DNA from: Trachythela sp. YZ-2020
Taxonomy: Eukaryota > Cnidaria > Anthozoa > Malacalcyonacea > Clavulariidae
Reading direction: 5' to 3'
Length of the DNA: 64,000 nucleotides
Assembly: GCA_016169945.1 (NCBI GenBank)
Contig: JADLSH010000363.1
Span: 4,890,001 to 4,954,000 of the forward strand
The notes under the pieces are model-generated. The model saw only the letters and a list, made by a program, of their open reading frames with translations, had not been told where the DNA came from and made no database searches. Of this stretch, positions 1 through 9,871 are shown piece by piece; the stretch's first letter is position 1; every line of letters starts with the position of its first letter. The position numbers were made by a program, and so were the translations under genes.

Positions 1-105
1 CCCATTTCAGCGTTTTATCCCCAATTCAGCGTTTTATCCCCATATCAGTTTCCGCTTTCAGTTTCCGTTTCCGCGATTCAGTTTCAGCGTTTTATCCCTA
101 CCCAC
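1..105. repeat. Short tandem repeat with CAGCGTTTTATCCC core
   Basis: The motif CAGCGTTTTATCCC recurs at about 8-21, 27-40 and 85-98, with degenerate TTTCCG-rich spacers between. The array runs off the left edge of the window, so its full size is unknown. From 106 to 317 there is only AT-rich sequence in which I see nothing. Confidence 0.5.
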
Positions 106-317
106 TATGACTATCATTGATTGTTTGTTGTTATAGGTATATTATTATATAGGAATAAAGCTCTTCAGTTTTGCATGTGAATTGCCATTTCTCACTATGT
201 GCTGTTCGCAACTTTAATCACTTTATGTCTTTATGTATTTTTATATAAATATAAATCAATCTTCATAGACTTTATATAAACAGTTAGTAATGCTATGTAA
301 AAATACCCAAGGTTTCA

Positions 318-1682
318 TTCTTTAATTGCCCGAATTTGCATTTCAAGTTTTTGCTTTTTCAATAACAAGACCTCTTCGTGGCATTGAAGGACTTCGGCTT
401 GTAATTGCAGAACGTCTTGGTTTGTTATTCGCCGTTGTTTTTCTTTCCTAGTGGGGCCAGGAAGGACAGGGTTAACTGTAGGAGGAACAGGCAATGAATT
501 GGGGATTATACAATTACTTTATGGTTTCCGTGTTTGGATGGCCTGATCCAAACACGCGGGAATGTTGCGAGAGTTAAGAAAAGCGCGCGAAATCTCGAGC
601 CGAAGGCGAGTGATTTTGCGAGCTTTTCTTAACTCGAGCAACATTCCCAAGTGTTTGAATCAGGCCATTCAAACACGGAAACCATAAAGTAATTGTTTTA
701 TAAAATAACAACAACACGATAGCCTTCCGTGTTTGGATGGCCTGATCTGAAACACGGGTTTCGACCAATCAGAGCACGCGTTATATACATGTTATTTTAT
801 AAATATATTTCAATAATTTCAACATGCAGCACTGATGAAGGTATTGGTCGAAGATCATCCTCGTCAATGTCGTTCCCAACTTCAAGCGCAGCTGAAACTG
901 TGGCTGAATGTGTATTCAGCTCCTCTGAAACTTTAAAGAGAACGATAATACGCTTAGTTTTAAAATAAATTTCATGGCTATTCAATGATGATAATAAAAC
1001 AACAAGTCGTCGGCCTTTTGTATTTGTACAGAAATATACTTATCTTAATTTTGTGTACATATATTGAATCATGAACAGTTACGGTCTGTACACGAAAGTA
1101 CTTTCAGTGTCGTACAACAATTTTATTTGTTATTGAATGAATACAGTCCAATTCAGCCTTACGTTGCCAAATTTAAGTTATATAAATACCGAAAATGCAA
1201 GCAAGAAATGCAAAATGACTGGGAGCTAGTTATGTCATAATTTGTAAAAACCTGCCCAAACTTGCCTGTGTAACGCATTTTATTTCATACCTGTTTCAAA
1301 ACCATCAAGCCCCGTAAAAGAGGAGTTTCTTTAAATAATTTTATTATTTTCTCCTCTGCCGGCGACGCATCTTTTGGCGGAGGACCACCTCCAGTTAGCA
1401 GTTCCTGTCCCCGTATATCACAGAACTTTTTCTTCGACGATGTCGTTAGGTTTTCCACTTCTCTTTCACTTCGTGCTGTGTCCTGTTCGCCACTCCTACT
1501 GCATTTACTTCGTTCGTTATTTCGTCCCAAATTTTGTTTTTCCGAATGTTTGTGACCGAGTTTGTCAATTTGGATTGTAAAATATCTAAATTTTCCTCAA
1601 CTTTATTTGTTAGGATATTTATCTCCGAAACAGTGAAGTTTAATTTTCTCTTCCTTTCCTTTTCTAACGAAACTGCCGCCAT
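318..1682 (-). pseudogene. Harbinger-type Myb/SANT-like DNA-binding protein, broken
   Basis: Read on the minus strand. From 1682 an ORF starts MAAVSLEKERKRKLNFTVSE and runs through a helix-rich Myb/SANT-like domain to VKEKWK. It then hits a stop, but the next segment (KKKFCDIRG, then TGGGPPP) continues in another frame, so a single-base indel lies in the A-run near 1452-1456. This order (basic N-terminus, trihelix-like domain, KKK, GGGPPP) is that of the Myb-like accessory proteins of PIF/Harbinger transposons and of the related NAIF1. A CAG|GTATGA donor at about 1290 and a TTTAAAG acceptor at about 921 suggest an intron. A further acidic exon lies at about 920-800. A C-terminal coiled-coil-like stretch (LQLQAEVLQ, KKQKLEMQI) ends in TGA at about 318. 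A palindromic element (510-696) interrupts it. The family call is good; the exon limits are uncertain. Confidence 0.6.
510..696. mobile_element. Palindromic foldback element, copy 1
   Basis: The outer arm ACAATTACTTTATGGTTTCC at 510-529 is matched by its reverse complement at about 677-696. The arms continue inward through GTGTTTGGATGGCCTGAT to a hairpin apex with CGAGCCGAAGGCGAG. The whole 187 bp is one imperfect palindrome with no coding capacity. The apex and the GGGA(A)TGTTGC arm recur in a diverged copy at 58384-58555. Confidence 0.7.
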
Positions 1683-1689
1683 TTTGAAA

Positions 1690-1883
1690 AAAACTTTTAA
1701 AACTCGCGCGCTTTTTAACCTAAAGTTAAGGAGCTAACCCAGGGTTAGTTAACCGCATCGCTAACTCTGCTTTGAACAACTCAACTTTAACCCAAGGTTA
1801 GTTAACCCAGGGTTAAGGATTTGTAACCCAGGGTTAGCGCTAATCCTGGGTTATGTTAACCGGCTTTTGAACAACCGGCCCCA
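1690..1883. mobile_element. Harbinger-like terminus with subterminal palindromic repeats
   Basis: The stretch contains several copies of TTAACCCAGGGTTA, itself a palindrome, and ends at 1860-1883 with a terminus that reads GGGGCCGGTTGTTCAAAAGC on the minus strand. The same GGCCGGTTG end occurs on the MITE at 14301-14443 and, diverged, at 16018. It lies directly upstream of the Myb-like gene, as expected for the end of a Harbinger element. The other end is not seen. Confidence 0.5.
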
Positions 1884-2612
1884 GCAAATTTATGAAGAAA
1901 GAGAGGCCACTGATGATAAATTCTTATCTATACAATATTTGTCCTTTCCCACCAATAACTAGAAACTTATAGAAGCTCTTTAAACATGTCTCTAACACGA
2001 CAGTAGATTTGTGGTGGTCACACCATTATATCCGCCATTGTCTTCATTTATGCATAGCAGATGCACTATCCAGTCCTTGTTTTCAGATCAGTGGTCGAGA
2101 CAGACAAAAAACAAAAGCACTTTATGAGTACAAAGCCATTCAACCCGTCTTGAGCGAGAAACGGATGGATAGGATGATCTACTCGATCGAAGTTCGTATA
2201 CGTGTCACAGCATGGGCAAAGAAAGACATGCGAAGAACCGGTCCACTAAATACAGACAAATTCATGACTTCCAGAAATATATGAGTGAAGAGATCGGGAA
2301 TTCAGAAAAATAATCACCCAGACATTCAGTCGCTGGGATGGAAATTGGAAGTGCCTATTGACATATATTTACGTGCACGGCTTCCAGAGCAGTTCATTTG
2401 GAAGTGACAAAGAATCAATAAACGGCAGAAGTCTTCAGAGAAAAAGTTATGTTTCTATTACCCGTAGAACGAGGCGACATATAACAATATGGGATAACGG
2501 AGTAGCGTTCAAATTTTCAAAGTTACAGCTGAAAAGCGACTTTTTAAAGTTGTAACTGTTATGTACAGAATTACAGTGATGTGTAGCCGGTCTCAAGCAC
2601 ATGACCTAGAGG
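1884..2612. other. Unassigned stretch
   Basis: The longest open frame (2009-2284, +, 91 codons) has no motif I recognise and no convincing splice context. It probably belongs to an old repeat. Confidence 0.4.
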
Positions 2613-3035
2613 TTAGAGTTCACTGGGCCTATAATAGCTAGCTGAGAGAGTTCCTTTTGAACTAAATAGAGCTGGAACGCTAGCTCCACCACAATGCATG
2701 GGCTCCACCACAATGGGTTCCACCACAATGGGCGGATCACTGATAGTTTGTGCTACAATGGGCGATTTATTAAAATTTTGTGTTTGAATCAGTTCTGTCA
2801 CAATGGTTTGAAAGAGTGGTTTAATGATATTTTCGGCCCCAATGGGCTCGACCAAAATTGGTAGATCACTATTAGTCAACATCAAAGGTGATTTAGTTGT
2901 TGCCTGTACAGGCAATATATTAATAATATTATTAAATGTGTCGATCGCAGATTGACATATCTCGTAAGAAAAGCTATTCGACATGTTCATACAACATGAA
3001 ACACAAACAACTGTTGCTAAGTTATCTATAGACAA
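2613..3035 (-). CDS. Hypothetical 140-codon ORF, doubtful
   Basis: The open frame starts ATG at 3035 and ends at 2613. It contains two imperfect copies of a Pro/Val/Glu-rich segment: TTKSPLMLTNSDLPILVEPI, then a related NKSPIVAQTISDPPIVVEP. The copies suggest internal duplication. There is no signal peptide, zinc-binding pattern or known domain, and no neighbour supports it. In this AT-rich transposon-laden setting it may be a chance or transposon-derived frame. I do not recognise the product. Confidence 0.2.
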   Translation of the reverse strand: MSIDNLATVVCVSCCMNMSNSFSYEICQSAIDTFNNIINILPVQATTKSPLMLTNSDLPILVEPIGAENIIKPLFQTIVTELIQTQNFNKSPIVAQTISDPPIVVEPIVVEPMHCGGASVPALFSSKGTLSASYYRPSEL

Positions 3036-3595
3036 ATGTGCTACACCTGGATCTGGGACTATTAAGCCATTTTTAGAGCTTCTAAATACATTTTATCTCC
3101 TTGTAAAACGACATTATTTAAGGTTGTATTTGACCACTCGATTAGCGGTTTATTTTGTGCTGTAAGAAGCGCCGATAAACTCATAAAAGCACATTGTTTG
3201 CCTCTACAATTTCAGTGCCTTACTGCCTTGACGTATATTACCAGAAAGAAATACACTCATACTTGCCTTTAAATTTCATAGAGTTTTCGTGATTTTCATC
3301 CAGAATTTGAGAAATTATATATCTTGAGTCGTGATCACATGGAATTCGAAGGGAAGATGCGTGCGCATTATACAATATATTTTTCGATGACCCCTTCACT
3401 TTACAAACGAACTTGAATGCTTAATTAACTCCCGGAAAACCGACATCCAGAATGGCACAAGTTGAGATTCTCGCAAATACATAAGTCGCGCGGAAGACTG
3501 GGTCAAGTGGACTCTGGGACAACTATCAGACGTCAAGAATTCAGTGACATTATATAGATAAATTAATGGTATTAATATTAGAGTTAATATAGTCA
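3036..3595. other. No gene seen
   Basis: AT-rich sequence with only short open frames and no motif. It separates the doubtful 140-codon ORF from the truncated PAN copy. Confidence 0.4.
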
Positions 3596-3778
3596 ATGAA
3601 GATACGACAGCGTTCAAAGGCTTTTTACCCGTCTTACAATGACTCTCTTTTTAGTATTTGCATTGCGCTAATTTTCGTCTGGAGAATACCCCAACTAAGC
3701 CAATGCTATATAAAGCATGCAGTGTTTCGTAAAAATGCACAAAAATACTTGGCGAATCATATGATCAAAACAAAATAG
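3596..3778 (+). pseudogene. Truncated duplicate of the PAN-domain exon
   Basis: The frame from 3596 encodes a hydrophobic leader (SICIALIFVW) followed by KHAVFRKNAQKYLANHMIKT and a TAG stop. This aligns with the start of the mature part of exon 1 at 4907 (KQAVFRKSVQKHLANHVIET). The homology ends at the stop, so the cysteine-bearing part of the PAN domain is missing. It lies about 1.2 kb upstream in the same orientation, so it is best read as a partial tandem duplication that lost its 3' half. A role as an alternative short secreted peptide is possible but unsupported. Confidence 0.6.
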
Positions 3779-4906
3779 GCAGAAATAGTAACCATTTAAT
3801 GTTTACTGCAAGAGAAAACAGGAGTACTCAAAAAGAAGAGAGAAATTGTAGGCACAAAACTATAGACCTTAGTACAGTCAAGGTTCGATTCCTGCCAGAG
3901 GGTCTGCAGTTGCTGGTTAGGTCTAAACAATATGTGCATAATATTCGCTCGAAATTTCCATCTGCAAACACCTCCAACAAATTGCATGCACGTGATAATT
4001 TTTCTCATGTTTTCGCTTTCATTCTTTAGTATCTTCTTCAGTATTTTAAGTACGGAAAACATCTTTCATGCTCACAAATATTCTGCAAATTTTGTCATCT
4101 AACATAGGTCTGTATATTATATATATCTCAAATTGTGTTGCGAGTTGCAGCAAGAATTAATAAATCCATATATTATTAAACGTGTTCTATACAAAACGGT
4201 TCTAAACGTGACCTATACAAAATAATTATATAATACATATTTAAATATGTTTGCAAAGTTCCATTTTTGTTTTAATGAACTTCTGTTGTAGGATATGGGC
4301 AGATACCGCGCTCTGCAAGATAGCGGATTAACTTAATATAGTTGTATAGGCTTTCATGGTTTTACAATCAAGATAATCCTCGAATAAAGCTGCAAATTGT
4401 CATTGAATTTGCGCAAAAAAAGCTTGCGAACTGACATTTAAAGCAACAAAAAACGCGAGAATGTTTTGGCTACCGAATGTAAATTGCGTGAATTTTTCTC
4501 CATGCGTCATTAAGACCGCCGGGGAGCGAATCATAATACCGAAAAAATAAGCAATGAATTCGAAATTGCTTCTTCAATTATGCTAAGCACTTTTAGATAA
4601 TTATAATATTTTCACAATAGTTGTAACGTATATTTGTCGGTATAAACATAACATCTCCGTTTTCTGGTCGCTATAATTTTAACTTTAAAACAATTGATAG
4701 CTGTTTATGTCCAAACAACTAGGCGCATAGACATAACTATATCCCATAAGTGGCTTGTTTGGTAATAAACTTTCAAAACGTTAATTGACAAACGTTCTGC
4801 AGATGGCATTTAAATGCACACAGAGCTTGTTCTATCGTCAGTTATCTTAAACAAGGACTTCGTGAAGTTAACATTGAAATCCTCTTCAACTATAAACTAT
4901 TATAAA
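3779..4906. other. Upstream region of the PAN-mucin gene
   Basis: AT-rich sequence with no gene. Any promoter of the large gene should lie at the right end, but I see no convincing TATA or initiator to name. Confidence 0.3.
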
Positions 4907-5230
4907 ATGGCTGTTTTAATAAGCATTTGGATGTTAATTCTCATCTCAAAAATCCCACAGCCAGGGGAAAGCTTAATGAAGCAAGCAGTTTTTCGCAAAA
5001 GCGTACAAAAACACTTGGCGAATCATGTCATCGAAACAAAACAGGCAGGCAGCGAACGTGAATGTGGTATGTATTGCGTTAGAGATGGATCATGTGCGTC
5101 AGTCAATTATAAAACTTCTGGAATCGGTAAAGGTCTATGTGAGCTCAACAGTGAGACACTTCAAGAGACATCTGAAACCGATGGAAGTGTACATAACCCT
5201 GAGTTCAATCATCTGTCCATCATTAAGAAG
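4907..5230 (+). CDS. Exon 1: signal peptide and PAN/apple domain
   Basis: Translation from ATG 4907 gives a hydrophobic leader MAVLISIWMLILISKIP, a typical signal peptide, which is why I prefer it to the in-frame ATG at 4814. Residues of about 24-108 form a compact PAN_1-like domain: AVFRK strand, the cysteine pair in ECGMYC, SCASVNY, and LCELN near the end. The C-E-L-N ending is characteristic of PAN domains in cnidarian secreted proteins. PAN modules bind proteins or carbohydrates. The exon closes ATTAAGAAG|GTAAGA at 5230/5231, a strong donor in phase 0. Reading through would stop a few codons on, so splicing is expected. It is the head of the mucin-like array gene; a degenerate copy of its first half lies at 3596-3778. 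Confidence 0.8.
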
Positions 5231-5316
5231 GTAAGAAAACAGCAAATATAAATCTTTTCTTTCGTGATCGATCTATGGAGAAATAATTTATTAGTGACGG
5301 AAAAGCCGGTAGTATA

Positions 5317-5610
5317 TAGGTTCATCCCGTTCGATTCCGTTTTGTGAGGGGGAGCACGGTGGAGCATGAGGGGGAGCATCATCATTAATATAAAAGGGAA
5401 AGTCGCACTCATTAGCATGTGAGGTGAGCATCATCATTAGCATATGAGGGTACACATTATATATGCAATGACGTCACGGGATAAGACCAGGCAAGGCGAA
5501 TTTTGCTGAGTTCAACATATTTTGTGGTTACATAATATCAAGTAGAATATGGCTTTGTTATCGTAAACATTTCGATTTATAAACTCCTTATTACTCGTGC
5601 TCCATGGGAG
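5317..5610. repeat. Dispersed repeat, copy A
   Basis: About 290 bp here align in inverted orientation with about 14735-14998. Shared blocks include CCGTTCGAT, GAGCATCATCATTAA, TTAGCATATGAGGGT, TTTGCTGAGTTCA and CGATTTATAAACTCCTTATT. Copy A lacks both the Polinton-like element and the TIR element that interrupt or bound copy B, so it acts as a paralogous empty site. Confidence 0.65.
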
Positions 5611-5754
5611 CGCGAGTCCAGTTCGCGTTGCTCAAAAATTATGTTTTGTTCGTGTTTTCTTGGTCGAGCTTTTGACTTTTTTGCCCAGAATGCGCTGCGC
5701 GTTTGTAATTGCTTCTGCCCTGCGTTGTACAACCTCGTCTTAAGGTTAGTTATT

Positions 5755-6143
5755 AGGGAGTTTACGATCTACGACGCGACTAGCTCGACGACGCGCCTGC
5801 AAAACAAAGATATACGTCATGCAAGACAAAAAGGATGAATAATTTGTGGTCTCAGGGGGTTCCTCAGCAGCGTTGCCATTCTCATGACATCGTCAAATGA
5901 GGAATTTTCACGTCTTCTGAGTAATGTGAAAGCTGGTTGCGTCGTGAGAGCTGTTTTATAACGTTGACCGAACGACAAATATCAGCTAAACATCGGAGTT
6001 TTTTCGCCTAATTTAAACGTTTGTAAGGTTGTTAAAACATGCTTTAGACAATTAAAGCAGTATAGTTACTTCCTGTGGCTTATGTCAAGCATAAATTGAC
6101 GTGGCGTCGTCGAGGTGACCGCGTCGTAGATCGTAAACTCCCT
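5755..6143. mobile_element. TIR element (MITE-like), 389 bp
   Basis: The left end 5755-5778 (AGGGAGTTTACGATCTACGA...) is the exact reverse complement of the right end at 6120-6143, and similarity continues inward through CTCGACGACGC. No coding frame of note. The flanks read ATT on both sides; if the element begins GGGAG, the duplication is TA. The superfamily is therefore unresolved. Confidence 0.7.
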
Positions 6144-6221
6144 ATTTATGTAGCCCTACACGAGTTATGTCTGTGATTATATATAGGGTTAGGGTTGGGG
6201 TTGGGTTAGGATTGGCGTTAA

Positions 6222-6711
6222 GGAGGCTCTCTACAGTTTTAATTCTGTAGCACGCAAATGTGCTCTAAGGCTCATTATTTGTTCATTTTGTAAGGTATGG
6301 TGACGAAACTTGGCCATCAGATTGCCACAATATTGCGGATTACGAAGAACAAAAAACGTTTCTAAATATTTACGTTGCCATGGTAACAACGCGATTTAGA
6401 GATTGTCGTATTTTTATCTTCTTTCTTAATTTTTTTTATTTTCCTTCGGTAAAACTTTTTTATTTTTTGCACACGAGTACCTAACGTACGAAGTATTGAA
6501 ATATGCGATTTTAAAAAAATTCCTCCTAGCCGAATTTTTTTTATTGCAAAAAAAACGTTTTTTTGAGATTTAAAAAAATTCGGCTCCGAGGAATCCGCCA
6601 TATTGTGGCAATCTGATGGCCAAGTCTCGTGACCATACCTTGCAAAATGAGCAAACAATGGACCTTAGAGCACATTTGCGTGCTACAGAATTAAAACTGT
6701 AGGGAGCCTCC
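6222..6711. mobile_element. TTAA-flanked foldback element, 490 bp
   Basis: The element is flanked by TTAA at 6218-6221 and 6712-6715. Its termini are GGAGGCTCTCTACAGTT and, inverted, GGAGGCTCCCTACAGTT. Arms of about 125 bp continue through CTGTAGCACGCAAATGTGCT and CATCAGATTGCCACAATATT around an A/T-rich centre. TTAA target duplications are the signature of piggyBac-type transposition. The 2.7-kb element at 9872-12560 has the same termini. Confidence 0.75.
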
Positions 6712-6715
6712 TTAA

Positions 6716-8364
6716 ATTATACATTTCGTGTAGGACTACATAAAGAGCCTACCCGTCTTAATACGGATTAGTACGGGTCACCATAGATTAGGGTCGTAAA
6801 TTAAAGGAAACTTATGGCGAAATGCCTCTGCAATGGAAGCCGTAATTATAACCGATGCACACGATGGAATAATATTTAGTGAAACAAGCACAGAAGACCG
6901 CAAAATCTTTGTTTTTCGCTAGTGAAAGCAAAATATATCATCAATGTTTTGAACGTACAGTGTTCAAAGGCTTAGATTAAACAATAAGGATACCTGAATA
7001 TGCACAAAATCGAACAATACAGATTAATCTTTCGTAGTTATGCTGCTACAACTGGCTTTTTGAATGGTTTCATCGAAACTTAAAATACCGTGTACACATG
7101 CAGGCACAGCAAATCCTACCACCCGAAATTTATAGTACTTTCTAATAACTGACACTAAATAATTATTGCACAAAATGAACACAGCATATTGCCATAATTA
7201 TATAATCAAGCACAGCTATAATCTTCAATATATTCAATCTTTGTGAGTTTCTCTTTTCCGTCAAATTGTCAAAACTGTTGATGCCAAACGAGAATCTTGC
7301 AGAAATGGTTTTTCGTTGTTGTGGGATGTGTTGGTGTAATAGCATATTTTAGCCAATTTACCGCAATGAAACAAGCTTGTCAATTTCATGAGATTTAGAA
7401 GACGTAAACAAAGGACGTTTTAACATAAATTTACAACTTAGAAACGAATATTGAGCGAATATTAAGTACAAATATTCAACCCTAGCTAAACGGCAAAAAT
7501 TGGCGTCACAAGTAACACTGAATACTCACAAAATAGTATATTTAAATTGTGTGAAATGCCGTGCACGTTTGACCTTGAGATCATCATTAATTATTTATAT
7601 TAATTATAATTATTTATATTCCGATTAGGATTTTAGCTGAACAGTTGAATACAATTTAAGCCCCGGGACAGGGGCATATACTCGGCTCCCACAGAAAATT
7701 TCGAGGATTTTTTTCTATTTTGACCGTCGATTTGGGAATACATTTCCTTGTGAGTTTTGAAATGAAGTTTGTGGTAACCTCGAATACCTCAAACCGCAAA
7801 CCGCTAGCGATCACGCGACTAGACTCCCGCGGTCGAATTTGCGGTAAATTTTCAGGTTTTCAACCTGTAGAAATTGTTTCCGCGCATGAATAATTCCAGA
7901 GGATCTTTCTCGAAAATATCAAACGATATTTTAGCATTACTAGAATAAATGCTTGAAACATCATCTTAGCCTCATATTGCACTTATTTTGAAACACAAAA
8001 AAACAAAAAACTAAGCTTGGAAAAGCTATAAAGCACGGCTGTCAAAACAAGATGGCAGCTTATACTCAAAAACATCTCAGAGTTTGTACTTCAATCTTAA
8101 TCTCCTCAAAATGTATTACCTCTGACATCTAACCTCACACTGCAGTTTGAGGTTTGAAGTAAAAATTTTAAACCTGAATCTTAAGGTCTCTAATTATCCG
8201 AATAATCCTTGAACCTGAGCGCTCATCTCAAGTTTTGTTTAATCACCAAACCAACCTAATTACATCTTGACTGTTTGGCAGTGCGTGTGATGTGTGTGCG
8301 TGTCTCTCAGTGCTAACTGCTTTTACCATGGAGCACGAGTGTACGCCAGAGCAGGCGTCTTGTT
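6716..8364. other. Intronic sequence, nothing identified
   Basis: AT-rich non-coding DNA inside the presumed first intron of the PAN-mucin gene. Short A/T tracts near 7590-7625; no coding frame, RNA gene or clear element ends recognised. Confidence 0.4.
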
Positions 8365-8618
8365 AGTAATAAATTCGTATCTATAATATCGCCTTATACG
8401 AAACAAACGGCTTTCTGAGACGACCAATATAGCGACGCTTACCTAATAAGATTACAAAGTTTCAAGCTTTTATATATAGCAAAGTGTATCCAAGGGAGAT
8501 TTCAACAAGTTTTACAAGCAGAGTTTTCATGCAAATATCGTATATAAACATAAACATTTTGCGGTTATTGCTTTTACAGACCGTATTATCCTTAAATGTC
8601 ATTACTTCCTGAGGAGTA

Positions 8619-9020
8619 TTAACTGTCCGAGTCATTCTCATCGCTACATTCTTCATCCCTTATCCTTCTTGTAGGCTCTCTATCCTCATCGTCCATATTG
8701 AAACACAGCGGTCTTTTCCTTTTGGCGGATGCTAGACTACCGCGTGAATTTCTTTGTCTCTTGTTTCCTCGCCCTGATTGTCGTAGTCCCTGTTCAGCAA
8801 AGTCTTTGACAACTTTCCGTCCACGAGACTTTATTGATTTTGACACATTTTTCCCATCGAGTACATCTTGACCAACTTCTGTTGCTGCTTGTGACTCTCT
8901 TTTGCCAACTGCTTGCGCTCCTTGTTTTAGTATAGGATCTAGCAAGGCTTTTGAAAATACCACCGAGTCCATAACCCCTCTGCATTCTTGCTCCATGAAA
9001 TCCTGCAATACTGCAACCCT
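8619..9020 (-). pseudogene. Adenovirus-pX/core-like small basic protein of the Polinton-like element
   Basis: On the minus strand a glycine/arginine-rich start (QRGYGLGGIFKSL, about 8985-8940) is followed in another frame by a helical, then Arg/Lys-rich segment with GKNVSKSIKSRGRKVVKDFA and a KRKRP cluster. It ends in an acidic tail (DSDS) at 8619. The pattern RG-G-GLGG-F-K-SL followed by an Ala/Gly helix and a basic tail is that of virion core or membrane-active minor proteins in Polinton-like elements. I know the pattern from cnidarian element sequences but could not verify it here. One frameshift near 8945 separates the two parts. Confidence 0.5.
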
Positions 9021-9135
9021 GTTGATTTCTTAAGTAATGTTGTGTTAATAGTTTTACGTCTGGGACCAGTAAACCTCTGTTTAGTTTTACGTGTGTCTTG
9101 ATCGGCTTCCAACGTTCAATCGATAGGAAAATGCT

Positions 9136-9780
9136 TCACTTGTGTATTTTATTTGGATCATAAAAGCGCCTTCTATTTCTGCGGACATTCAATATTTCAT
9201 CGCAACGAGAATGTGGACAACGCGCAATCGTATGTGTGAAATCATCTTTGTAAAGTCTACAATCACAAATCATACAGTGACATCCGGTACAACTCGAATA
9301 AAAATCTGTCCATGCAAAGATATGGCATGCACCCAATTGACATGTGTAAACAGTTTTCACAACTGTTACATCTTGTATCTTCAGACGAATGTGAATCCTC
9401 AGTATCTTCATCTTGCCGCGACTCATTCTCCATCCGTGCTAACATTGCCAGGACCTATATCAATTTCCAATGCCGCAAGACCTTTGAGAAATATATTCAA
9501 TCCATAAGGCTCTGGGATATATGGATGATAAGTCCTCGTGCAATATTTTAGAATGTTTACAATATCAGTTCTACGTATATCCCGTCCTCCGTAAATGATT
9601 TCTCCTTTTGTATCCCACGTCAAAATGTCCGTGGATGTAAGAATGGAGTGAAGAATTTCTTCAGCGCCATATATCTATATTCATTGTCAAGATATTGAAG
9701 AATGTCTTGAAGTCGCCACTGTTCAGATGGTGCTATCCATAGTTGAGATGAGGATGTGAATTTAATGTTGATAACTTTAT
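9136..9780 (-). pseudogene. Two decayed ORFs of the Polinton-like element (one Cys-rich)
   Basis: From about 9780 down to 9423 a frame with EQWRLQDILQYLDNEYRYMA shifts near 9675 to one containing ILTWDTKGEIIYGG and TDIVNILKYC. That W-D-x-x-G-E-I-x-x-G block recurs in uncharacterised cnidarian element proteins. A second ORF starts at 9445 with an acidic segment (DEDTEDSHSSED). After a frameshift near 9375 it becomes Cys/His-rich (CTGCHCMICDC, ARCPHSRCD) and runs to 9136, suggesting zinc binding. Both are broken. Functions are unknown; placement between the core-like gene and the small ORF at 9785 supports them as element cargo. Confidence 0.4.
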
Positions 9781-9871
9781 ACCAATTCTGCAAGTCCTTC
9801 TAAGATTGGGGCCAGTACCAATCCTAGGAAACCATCTCCGCGCTGAACAAGTATCTTCCTTTTCGTTTTAA

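Noticed and set aside
2009..2284. 91-codon plus frame
   Set aside because: No motif, no splice or promoter context, and surrounded by repeats.
3879..3893. GGTTCGATTCC, a B-box/T-loop-like match
   Set aside because: No A box at the proper distance and no acceptor stem; chance match or old SINE trace.
4814..4906. Upstream in-frame ATG for the PAN exon
   Set aside because: It would add 31 residues with charged positions before the hydrophobic leader; ATG 4907 gives a canonical signal peptide.
6362..6658. 98-codon minus frame
   Set aside because: Lies within the 490-bp TTAA foldback element, composed of its arm and A-rich centre.
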